DNA from: Clostridiales bacterium
GTDB taxonomy: Bacteria > Bacillota > Clostridia > Lachnospirales > Anaerotignaceae
DNA length: 14,974 nucleotides
NCBI GenBank assembly: GCA_019423725.1
Contig: JAHZAW010000013.1
Location: 1 to 14,974 of the forward strand
Reading direction: 5' to 3'
Both the position numbers and the translations under genes were made by a program. This document shows positions 1 to 6,329 of the stretch, piece after piece (the first letter of the stretch is position 1; each line of letters opens with the position of its first letter). Under the pieces are notes generated by a model that saw only the letters and a program-made list of their open reading frames with translations, had not been told where the DNA came from and searched no databases.

Positions 1-1183
1 TTATTTTCCTTAAGGCTTCCTCCCTTGTCTTGGCGTATACGATGAGTTTGCCAAGCAGTGAGTCATAATAGGGTGATATGGTCATTCCTTCTATGAGGCT
101 CGTATCAAACCTTACGGAAGGGCCTCCGGGAACATGGAGCATTTTAAGGGTGCCGCAGCTTCCAGCGTTTATTCGGCACTCTATGGCAGCTCCCTGCATC
201 TTCACGTCTTCCTGGGTAAAATTGAGCGGTATGCCCGATGCTATCCTTATCTGCCATTTTACTATATCAAATCCAGTGAGCATCTCCGTTACGCAGTGCT
301 CCACCTGGAGTCTTACATTCATTTCCATAAACCAGAATCTGCCTTCCTTATCCAGAAGGAATTCCAAAGTTCCGGCTCCAACGTAGCCTATTTGTTTAAC
401 GGCGTCCACAGCCAGTTTTATTATGTCACTGCGCTGTTTATCGTTTACTGCCGGTGAAGGTGTCTCCTCTAAAAGTTTCTGGTTCCTTCTCTGAAGGGAG
501 CAGTCCCTGTCCCCAAGGCATACAACATTGCCATGCTCATCGGCAAGTATCTGCAGTTCCACATGTCTGGCGGGATATACATATTTTTCGATGTATACGC
601 TTCCGTCTCCAAAGGCGCTCACAGCCTCACTGGTGGCCTGAAGATAGGATTCTTCCATATCGTCCGGGGTCATGATTAGTCTTATGCCCCTTCCGCCGCC
701 TCCGGCACAGGCCTTGAGCATTACGGGATAACCTATTTTTTCAGCGGCCCTCTGGGCTTCCTCCACGGAGGATACAGCCTTTGTTCCAGGGATCACCGTA
801 AGTCCAGTTTTGCTTATGAGTTCTTTGAGCACCGCCTTATCGCTGAGCTGTTCCATGCTTTCCGGGTCAGGCCCTATGAAAACGATGCCGTTTTTCCTGC
901 ATTGGCGGGCAAAATGGGCGTTTTCAGAAAGGAATCCATAACCGGGATGTATTGCCTGGGCTCCGGCAAGTATTGCCGCGCTTATTATCTGGTTTTCATT
1001 TAAATAACTTTCCGATGCCTCGGGTCCGCCTATGCAGTAGCTCTGGTCAGCCAGGGCCACATGAAGGGCGTTTTTATCAGCCTCGGAATATACTGCCACC
1101 GTGGAGACTCCCATTTCCTTGCAGGCCCTTATAATCCTGACTGCTATCTCACCACGGTTAGCTACTAATATTTTTGAGAACAT
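1..1183 (-). CDS. accC: Biotin carboxylase subunit of acetyl-CoA carboxylase (partial, 3' end outside window)
   Basis: AccC carboxylates the biotin on AccB with ATP and bicarbonate, the first half-reaction of malonyl-CoA synthesis. The frame is open from an ATG at 1183 to the window edge, 394 codons of the usual 445-455. Visible are the N-terminal domain (ILVANRGEIAVRIIRA, residues 5-20; HPGYGFLSEN, 79-88), the ATP-grasp glycine loop (GGGGRG, 161-166), Lys116 and the metal/bicarbonate segment EMNVRLQVEH (287-296), with VEHCVTE where VEHPVTE is commoner. The C-terminal domain begins with ECRINA (335-340). The stretch after RINA is about eight residues shorter than in Escherichia coli or Bacillus AccC: the usual NF-PSPG segment is missing, but HVPGG and PYYDS follow normally. 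The ATG lies 3 nt after the fabZ stop, with AGGTGA inside the end of fabZ as ribosome binding site. It is the last gene of the fab operon in view; accD and accA would be expected beyond the edge. Confidence 0.96.
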   Translation of the reverse strand, partial: MFSKILVANRGEIAVRIIRACKEMGVSTVAVYSEADKNALHVALADQSYCIGGPEASESYLNENQIISAAILAGAQAIHPGYGFLSENAHFARQCRKNGIVFIGPDPESMEQLSDKAVLKELISKTGLTVIPGTKAVSSVEEAQRAAEKIGYPVMLKACAGGGGRGIRLIMTPDDMEESYLQATSEAVSAFGDGSVYIEKYVYPARHVELQILADEHGNVVCLGDRDCSLQRRNQKLLEETPSPAVNDKQRSDIIKLAVDAVKQIGYVGAGTLEFLLDKEGRFWFMEMNVRLQVEHCVTEMLTGFDIVKWQIRIASGIPLNFTQEDVKMQGAAIECRINAGSCGTLKMLHVPGGPSVRFDTSLIEGMTISPYYDSLLGKLIVYAKTREEALRKI

Positions 1184-1186
1184 ATT

Positions 1187-1603
1187 TTAATCACCTGTTA
1201 TGCAGAATGAAAATTCAGCCGATACACAGAGCCTGTCTCCTACGGTTATTTTTCCTTCGGCGAAATAAAAGGGATGCTTAGCTCTTTTTATGTGGCACTG
1301 TGTCTCCACCGTGTCTCCGGGTCTTACCGGTGAACGGAATTTTACATTATTAAGTCCTGTATATACGGGAAGTTTTCCCTCTGTCATGGCATCCTTCATA
1401 AGGATGCAGGCAGACTGTGCCAGTATCTCACAGAGTATCACTCCGGGAACTATGGGATTTCCAGGGAAATGTCCCTTGAGGAAAAACTCATCGCCCTTGA
1501 CCGTGTAATGTCCTATGGCGTTTCCATCCTTTTCTTCCACATCGTCCAAAAGGAGCATATTGTCTCTATGAGGCAGTATTTTCATTATTTCTTCTTTATT
1601 CAT
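1187..1603 (-). CDS. fabZ: 3-hydroxyacyl-ACP dehydratase FabZ
   Basis: FabZ removes water from (3R)-hydroxyacyl-ACP to give trans-2-enoyl-ACP in the elongation cycle; it is a cytosolic hot-dog fold enzyme. The 138-residue protein has the usual length. The start PHRDNMLLLD (11-20) matches the family's PHRYPFLLVD-type opening. The active-site helix GHFPGNPIVPGV (44-55) carries the catalytic His45, and the partner Glu59 lies in LCEILAQSA. The ATG is 4 nt after the accB stop, with AGAGG at the accB end as ribosome binding site, so the two are co-transcribed and probably translationally coupled. FabA is unlikely given the length, the motif and the absence of fabB nearby. Confidence 0.96.
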   Translation of the reverse strand: MNKEEIMKILPHRDNMLLLDDVEEKDGNAIGHYTVKGDEFFLKGHFPGNPIVPGVILCEILAQSACILMKDAMTEGKLPVYTGLNNVKFRSPVRPGDTVETQCHIKRAKHPFYFAEGKITVGDRLCVSAEFSFCITGD

Positions 1604-1607
1604 ATCT

Positions 1608-2039
1608 TTACCTCTTGATACGGAAAAGCTCAGTTCCGAATTCCACTACGCTGCCATTTGTGGCGCATATCTCAGCTATGACGCCGTCTTCTTCGGCCGT
1701 TACCTCATTCATAAGCTTCATGGCCTCCACAAGGCAGAGTATCTGTCCCTTTTTCACATGGTCGCCCACTGAAACATAGGGGTCAGCATTTTCAGCTGGC
1801 GCTGTATAAAATACGCCCACAAGGGGTGATTTTACGCTTATATAGTCCGTATCTTCCTTTACTGTCGGAGCCGGAGCGGCTGCCTGAACAGGTACGCTGC
1901 TTACGGCCGCTGTCTCTCTTATGACCGCTGGAGCTGTACGCTCAAGACGTACCACTCTATTGTCCTCTGTTATCTCAAGGCCCGTAAGGTCAAGCTCCTT
2001 CATAAGCTGTGCATATTTTCTTATATCTGTCTCGTTCAT
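1608..2039 (-). CDS. accB: Biotin carboxyl carrier protein of acetyl-CoA carboxylase
   Basis: AccB carries the biotin that shuttles carboxyl groups from AccC to the AccDA carboxyltransferase. The 143-residue protein has the standard layout: a short N-terminal segment (1-35), an Ala/Pro-rich flexible linker (about 36-61) and a C-terminal biotinyl domain (about 66-143). The biotin attachment motif is VEAMKLMNE (104-112), with Lys108 the biotinylated residue; EAMKMMNE is the commoner form. SPLVGVFYTAP (71-81) is the conserved opening of the biotinyl domain and includes the thumb region that separates acetyl-CoA carboxylase carriers from other biotinyl proteins. The start lies 2 nt after the fabF stop. 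Confidence 0.96.
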   Translation of the reverse strand: MNETDIRKYAQLMKELDLTGLEITEDNRVVRLERTAPAVIRETAAVSSVPVQAAAPAPTVKEDTDYISVKSPLVGVFYTAPAENADPYVSVGDHVKKGQILCLVEAMKLMNEVTAEEDGVIAEICATNGSVVEFGTELFRIKR

Positions 2040-2041
2040 AT

Positions 2042-3280
2042 TTACACCTTCCTAAAAGCCAGACAAGCATTATGACCGCCAAATCCCAGTGAATTGGAAA
2101 GGGCAAGGTCAATGTCCGCTTTTACCGCAGTATTAGGTACACAGTTAAGATCGCATTCTTCATCCTGTTCTTTAAGATTGATGGTGGGAGGTATCACACC
2201 TTCATTAAGGACGAACAGGCATGCAAGTGCCTCAATGGCGCCAGCCGCACCAAGCATATGTCCTGTCATGGACTTTGTGGAGCTTACATAGGCTCTCTTC
2301 GCAGCTTCTTCACCAAGGGCCTTTTTAATGGCTATGGTCTCGATGGAATCATTTTTAGGTGTTCCTGTTCCATGGGCATTTATATATACCCTGTCATTTT
2401 CACTATAGCCGGCTTCCTTCATGGCATCTGCCATGGCCTGGGCTCCTCCCCTTGCTTCAGGATGGGGTGCTGTGATATGGAATGCGTCACAAGTTGAGCC
2501 ATATCCGCATACTTCACCGTATATTTTTGCTCCCCTTGCCTTAGCATGCTCATATTCCTCAAGGATAAGGGCTACTGCGCCTTCGCCGATGACAAAACCT
2601 GCTCTTCTCTTATCAAAGGGAAGTGATGCTGCATCGGGGTCCTCTGATGTGGAAAGAGCCTTCATATTTACAAATCCGGCTACAGCTGAAGGACTGATAG
2701 CAGCCTCAGCGCCGCCTGTTATGACAGCGTCAGCATATCCGTGGCGGATCATACGCATTGCCTCTCCGATGGCGTTTGAACCTGAAGCGCATGCTGTGAC
2801 TGCGGGCATTGCTGAACCACGGCAGTCGTGGCGGATGGCTATCATACCTGCTGCCATATTAGCTATCATCATGGGCACGAAAAGAGGTGAAACCCTGCGG
2901 GGGCCCTTTTCCATAAGTTTTGTATGTTCTGTTTCAAATGTGTTTATTCCTCCGATGCCGCTTCCGAATATAACAGAAAAACGCTCGGGTTTTACTGTTC
3001 CTTCGATGCCGCTCTCATCGACTGCCTGCTGGGCTGCCGCAACGGCAAACTGAGCATAACGGTCAGTACGGAGTATTTCATTTACTTCCAGGTAATCCTT
3101 GGGGTCAAAGTCCTTTACTTCTGCAGCAAGTTTTGCCTTAAAATTTTCTGTATCAAAAAGTGTTATGGGAGCGATTCCGTTTTTACCGTTTTTAAGGCTC
3201 TCCCATGTATCTTTGACATTATTTCCTACAGGGGTAACAGCACCCAGACCGGTAACTACTACTCTTCTATTTTCACTCAT
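2042..3280 (-). CDS. fabF: Beta-ketoacyl-ACP synthase II (KAS II)
   Basis: FabF condenses malonyl-ACP with an acyl-ACP, extending the chain by two carbons. The 412-residue protein is the normal length for the family. The thiolase-fold catalytic triad is visible: Cys164 in TACASGSNAIG, His303 in NAHGTGTPKND and His341 in STKSMTGHMLGAAG, with Lys336 in the same segment. The C-terminal NSLGFGGHNACLAF is typical of KAS I/II. The start has AAGGAG seven nucleotides upstream, and 11 nt separate it from the fabG stop. FabF rather than FabB is chosen because this is a Gram-positive-type cluster with no fabA. No fabH, the initiating synthase, is present in the window. Confidence 0.97.
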   Translation of the reverse strand: MSENRRVVVTGLGAVTPVGNNVKDTWESLKNGKNGIAPITLFDTENFKAKLAAEVKDFDPKDYLEVNEILRTDRYAQFAVAAAQQAVDESGIEGTVKPERFSVIFGSGIGGINTFETEHTKLMEKGPRRVSPLFVPMMIANMAAGMIAIRHDCRGSAMPAVTACASGSNAIGEAMRMIRHGYADAVITGGAEAAISPSAVAGFVNMKALSTSEDPDAASLPFDKRRAGFVIGEGAVALILEEYEHAKARGAKIYGEVCGYGSTCDAFHITAPHPEARGGAQAMADAMKEAGYSENDRVYINAHGTGTPKNDSIETIAIKKALGEEAAKRAYVSSTKSMTGHMLGAAGAIEALACLFVLNEGVIPPTINLKEQDEECDLNCVPNTAVKADIDLALSNSLGFGGHNACLAFRKV

Positions 3281-3291
3281 ATCTATTCTCC

Positions 3292-4029
3292 TTACATTGC
3301 GATGCCGCCGTCAACGCGGAGCACTTCGCCTGTTACATATTTTGCCGCAGCAAGATATCCCACCGCTTCGGCCACATCTTCCGCTTCTCCCATCTTTCCG
3401 AGGGGTATCATCTTAAGCAGAGGATTTTCACTCTGGTCTTCAGTCATATCCGTGGCGATGAATCCGGGAGCCACTGCATTGCATCTTATGCCCTTAGGCG
3501 CCAGTTCCTTAGCTATGGTCTTTGTAAGGCCAATAAGTCCGGCCTTTGACGCCGCATAATTGCACTGTCCGGCATTTCCCATTATCCCTGCAACGGATGT
3601 GATGTTTATTATGCAGCCTTCGCGGTTCCTTATGAAAAGTCCTGCCATATGGCGTATCATATTGAAGGCTCCTTTTAGATTTACGGCTATTACTCTGTCG
3701 AAATCATCTTCCTTCATCATGACCGCAAGGCCGTCACGGGTGATGCCCGCATTATTTACAAGTATATGGGCTGTTTTAAAATCAGCCTTTATCTTGGCAG
3801 CTGTTTCCTTTACCGCTTCGAAATCAGCCACATCACACTGATATGCCTTTGCCTCTACGTTATATTCCTGTCTGCATTTTTCGCAGACCCTTTCACCCTG
3901 GGCAGCTGAGCTTGAACATATTACAGCGATATCAGCTCCCATGGATGCCAGTTTATATGCTATGGCCTCACCAAGACCCCTTGAGCCTCCAGTGATGACC
4001 GCTGTTTTTCCTTCCAGCACCTTTTCCAT
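3292..4029 (-). CDS. fabG: 3-oxoacyl-ACP reductase FabG
   Basis: FabG reduces 3-oxoacyl-ACP to (3R)-hydroxyacyl-ACP with NADPH. The 245-residue protein is a classical short-chain dehydrogenase: cofactor loop TGGSRGLG (13-20), NNAG (92-95), and the catalytic set Asn118, Ser145 (in NITSVAG), Tyr158 and Lys162 (YAASK). The C-terminal VTGEVLRVDGGIAM is the usual FabG ending. The start codon overlaps the fabD stop by one base (TAATG), which implies translational coupling. Short-chain dehydrogenases are diverse, but the position between fabD and fabF makes FabG secure. Confidence 0.97.
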   Translation of the reverse strand: MEKVLEGKTAVITGGSRGLGEAIAYKLASMGADIAVICSSSAAQGERVCEKCRQEYNVEAKAYQCDVADFEAVKETAAKIKADFKTAHILVNNAGITRDGLAVMMKEDDFDRVIAVNLKGAFNMIRHMAGLFIRNREGCIINITSVAGIMGNAGQCNYAASKAGLIGLTKTIAKELAPKGIRCNAVAPGFIATDMTEDQSENPLLKMIPLGKMGEAEDVAEAVGYLAAAKYVTGEVLRVDGGIAM

Positions 4030-4922
4030 TATTCTTCCTCCGCTAAATATTCAGTAACGGTCTGAGCCTTAACTCCCGAGTCAATTTTCCTTATCATATT
4101 GGTGAGAGTCCTTCCAGGTCCGATCTCAATGAATGTATCGATACCGTCAGCTATCATGTTCCTGATTATTTTTTCCCATAAAACGGGACTGCATATCTGT
4201 CTTGACAAAAGTCCTACAACATCATCGGTATAGGGCTCTGAAGTCAGATTGGAATAAAGTGTTATATTATTTTTTCTTATATCAGCCTTCGAAAGCTCCT
4301 CTTTGAAAGCCTTTGCGGCTTCTTCCATAAAGGGTGAGTGGAAAGCTCCCTTTAATTTAAGGGGAAGTGCCCTTCCTCCGGCTTTTTTAACATCAGCTGA
4401 AAAATCCGCCATCTGTGATGCCAGGCCTGAAACCGTTATCTGTCCGGGACAGTTGAAGTTTACGGGATATACGTCTGAATATCCCTTACATACTTCCTGC
4501 ACCTGTTCAGGTGTGAGCTTTACTACAGCAGCCATGGAAGTATCAAACTTCTCTGCCTCCCTCTGCATGAGCTCTCCACGTTTCATTACGAGTTTAAAGC
4601 CTGTTTCATTATCAAATATCCCTGCGGCTGTGGCTGCGGCCACCTCTCCAAGGGAAAATCCAGCTAATGCCTCTGGCTTTACGCCCTTATCAAAAAGCAC
4701 TGCCGCTGCAGCCAGTTCCATGGCAAAAAGACAGGGCTGTGTATTTTTTGTTTCTTTTAATTCTTCTTCCGTACCATTGAAGCACTGGTCTGATGTTCCG
4801 GGACGTATGCTGTCGCACATTTTAAATATCTGTGCAGCTGCGGGATATTTGTCCATGAGCTCTTTTCCCATTCCGGGATACTGGTCTCCCTGGCCGGAAA
4901 ATACAAATGCTATTTTACCCAT
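4029..4922 (-). CDS. fabD: Malonyl-CoA:ACP transacylase
   Basis: FabD moves the malonyl group from CoA to the phosphopantetheine of ACP, supplying the extender unit. The 297-residue protein shows FSGQGDQYPGMG (8-19), the nucleophile elbow GFSLGE (88-93) with Ser90, and His195 in GAFHSPFME, the usual Ser/His pair. The elbow reads GFSLGE rather than the more common GHSLGE. Arg115 in MKRGELMQ is the expected carboxylate-binding position. The start overlaps the 3' end of fabK by 13 nt, with GAGGG about 7 nt before the ATG inside fabK. Confidence 0.96.
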   Translation of the reverse strand: MGKIAFVFSGQGDQYPGMGKELMDKYPAAAQIFKMCDSIRPGTSDQCFNGTEEELKETKNTQPCLFAMELAAAAVLFDKGVKPEALAGFSLGEVAAATAAGIFDNETGFKLVMKRGELMQREAEKFDTSMAAVVKLTPEQVQEVCKGYSDVYPVNFNCPGQITVSGLASQMADFSADVKKAGGRALPLKLKGAFHSPFMEEAAKAFKEELSKADIRKNNITLYSNLTSEPYTDDVVGLLSRQICSPVLWEKIIRNMIADGIDTFIEIGPGRTLTNMIRKIDSGVKAQTVTEYLAEEE

Positions 4923-5854
4923 TGTGATGCCCTCAGGAGGATAGGTTCAGCTTCCTCCATAACTTCCTTTATTATTTCCGCAGCCGGCTGTTCTTTTTTG
5001 ACCATGGCTGCTATCTGTCCGGAAAGGAAACATCCCTTTTCAGGATCTCCTTCCTGTACCGCAAGACGAAGAGCTCCTGAGCCAAGGGCCTCAAGCTCAT
5101 CATCGGGCATTCCGCCGTATTCCGCCTTAGAATAATTTCTGGCAAATGGTGTCCTAAGGCTTCGTACGGGGTGTCCAAGACGTTTACCAGTTACCATGGT
5201 GCAGAGGTCATTTGCCTTAAGTATCTTTTCCTTATAAACGGGGTGTATGGAACACTCCTCAGCACTTAAAAATCTTGTTCCCATCTGCACACCGCAGGCA
5301 CCAAGCATAAATACCGCCGCAACTCCCCTGCCGTCTGCTATTCCTCCGGCAGCTATAACGGGAAGTGTCGTAGCGTCGCATACCTGGGGAACAAGAACTA
5401 TAGTTGTAAGTTCTCCCACATGTCCGCCGCTCTCTCCGCCCTCAGCAATGAGCGCTGAAGCTCCAAGACGCGTCATAAGTTTTGCCATGGCAACTGAGGC
5501 TACCACGGGTATGACCTTTATGCCGGCTTCTTTCCAAGTTTTCATATATTTAGAGGGGTTTCCAGCACCTGTGGTCACTACCTCAACTTTTTCTTCTGTT
5601 ACTGTCTGTGCTACTTCGTCCGCAAATGGACTCATAAGCATAATGTTTACGCCTATTGGTTTATCTGTAAGGGACCTGGCGATCTTTATCTGTTCTCTGA
5701 CGTAGGCGCCGTCAGCGTTTCCTGCGGCAATAATACCAAGGCCGCCGCCGTTTGATACAGCGGCAGCCAGTCTGCCGTCAGCGATCCAGGCCATTCCGCC
5801 TTGAAATACCGGATATTTTATACCCAGCAGTTCACAAATCTCTGATTTAATCAT
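4910..5854 (-). CDS. fabK: Enoyl-ACP reductase II (FMN-dependent)
   Basis: FabK carries out the last reduction of the elongation cycle (trans-2-enoyl-ACP to acyl-ACP) with FMN and NAD(P)H. It belongs to the nitronate monooxygenase-like TIM-barrel family, unrelated to FabI. Visible are PVFQGGMAWIADG near the N-terminus, GGGLGIIAAGN, the EGGESGGHVGE loop with the putative catalytic His145, and AAGGIADGRG plus VQMGTRF for FMN phosphate binding. The frame could begin three codons earlier at a TTG, but the ATG at 5854 has AGGG about 9 nt upstream and is preferred, giving 314 residues. It starts 5 nt after the acpP stop. No fabI or fabL is in view. FabK enzymes are known to be insensitive to triclosan. 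The position inside the fab operon argues against a nitronate monooxygenase. Confidence 0.94.
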   Translation of the reverse strand: MIKSEICELLGIKYPVFQGGMAWIADGRLAAAVSNGGGLGIIAAGNADGAYVREQIKIARSLTDKPIGVNIMLMSPFADEVAQTVTEEKVEVVTTGAGNPSKYMKTWKEAGIKVIPVVASVAMAKLMTRLGASALIAEGGESGGHVGELTTIVLVPQVCDATTLPVIAAGGIADGRGVAAVFMLGACGVQMGTRFLSAEECSIHPVYKEKILKANDLCTMVTGKRLGHPVRSLRTPFARNYSKAEYGGMPDDELEALGSGALRLAVQEGDPEKGCFLSGQIAAMVKKEQPAAEIIKEVMEEAEPILLRASQWVK

Positions 5855-5859
5855 AATTT

Positions 5860-6081
5860 TCAACCCTGCTTGCTCTGAATGAATTTATCAAGATCATCAA
5901 TTGTTTCAACCTTCTGGTCAAGTTCGATCTCAATGCCGATCTCGTCCTCAAGGCTCATAAGAAGCTCTACTGTGTCCAGAGAGTCGATTCCAAGTTCTGA
6001 GAATTTGCTCTCGGGTTTTACGTCTGCAACATCGCAGCCTGTACGTTCGGAAACAATTTTAGCAATAGCGTCAAAATACAT
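5860..6081 (-). CDS. acpP: Acyl carrier protein
   Basis: This is the small acidic carrier that holds growing acyl chains on a phosphopantetheine arm. The attachment motif ELGIDSLDTVELL includes Ser34. Four helices, strong net negative charge and 73 residues fit the family. A TTG start five codons upstream is possible, but the ATG at 6081 has a textbook GGAGG (6090-6094) eight nucleotides before it, so the shorter form is chosen. It is the first gene of the fab operon, with the likely promoter directly upstream. The tight link to fabK marks it as the fatty acid ACP rather than a secondary-metabolite carrier. Confidence 0.96.
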   Translation of the reverse strand: MYFDAIAKIVSERTGCDVADVKPESKFSELGIDSLDTVELLMSLEDEIGIEIELDQKVETIDDLDKFIQSKQG

Positions 6082-6089
6082 AATAATGT

Positions 6090-6133
6090 CCTCCAATAAT
6101 TTTTTGTTTAGTTATTTGTCGGAATGTATTATA
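6090..6133 (-). promoter_or_regulatory. Candidate fab operon promoter (-10) and acpP ribosome binding site
   Basis: On the minus strand a perfect TATAAT lies at 6128-6133, about 47-52 nt before the acpP ATG. GGAGG is at 6090-6094. No good -35 hexamer is found at 15-18 nt: the candidates there are TATTTG or TTTGGG. A weak -35 with a perfect -10 fits a promoter that depends on a regulator. It is the only plausible promoter between the upstream terminator and acpP. Confidence 0.5.
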
Positions 6134-6137
6134 CATT
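6123..6137. promoter_or_regulatory. Palindrome overlapping the fab -10 element (candidate operator)
   Basis: AATGTATTATACATT is a perfect inverted repeat with 7-bp arms around one central base, and the -10 hexamer lies wholly within it. A dimeric regulator bound here would block RNA polymerase. It does not match the FapR or FabT operator consensus as I remember them, so no regulator is assigned. AT-rich palindromes of this size can arise by chance. Confidence 0.35.
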
Positions 6138-6177
6138 TCTCTGTGTTCCCCAAATACTCCCGCAGAGTTCCTTGAGC

Positions 6178-6205
6178 GTTCCAAAATTATGAATAAATTT
6201 TGAAC
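6178..6205. repeat. Inverted repeat upstream of the fab promoter
   Basis: CAAAATT (6182-6188) and AATTTTG (6196-6202) form perfect 7-bp arms around a 7-nt spacer. The pairing extends by GTT/AAC with one bulged C. It lies about 45-75 bp upstream of the -10, where an activator or an AT-rich UP-type element might act. No terminator-like T-run follows in either direction. Confidence 0.35.
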
Positions 6206-6253
6206 ATTTAATTAAGTTAATCTTTTCAGTGAAGCAATTTATATATAAAAATA

Positions 6254-6284
6254 AAGCAGGACCGCCTAAAAGGTGATCCTGCTT
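6254..6284 (-). terminator. Rho-independent terminator after the collagen-like gene
   Basis: On the minus strand AAGCAGGA pairs with TCCTGCTT (8 bp). The stem continues through a T-G wobble, one C-G pair, one A-C mismatch and two more C-G pairs to a five-base TTTTA loop. The sequence then runs TATTTTTATAT, a good U-tract. It begins about 45 nt after the collagen-like stop codon and separates that gene from the fab operon. Confidence 0.8.
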
Positions 6285-6329
6285 ATATTGATCATTTTAA
6301 AAATATTATATTTTCTTGGTGTGCATTTT

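Noticed and set aside
2421..3559. Plus-strand frames of about 210 residues opposite fabF and fabG
   Set aside because: They lie entirely antisense to strongly conserved enzymes, have no ribosome binding sites and resemble no family I know.
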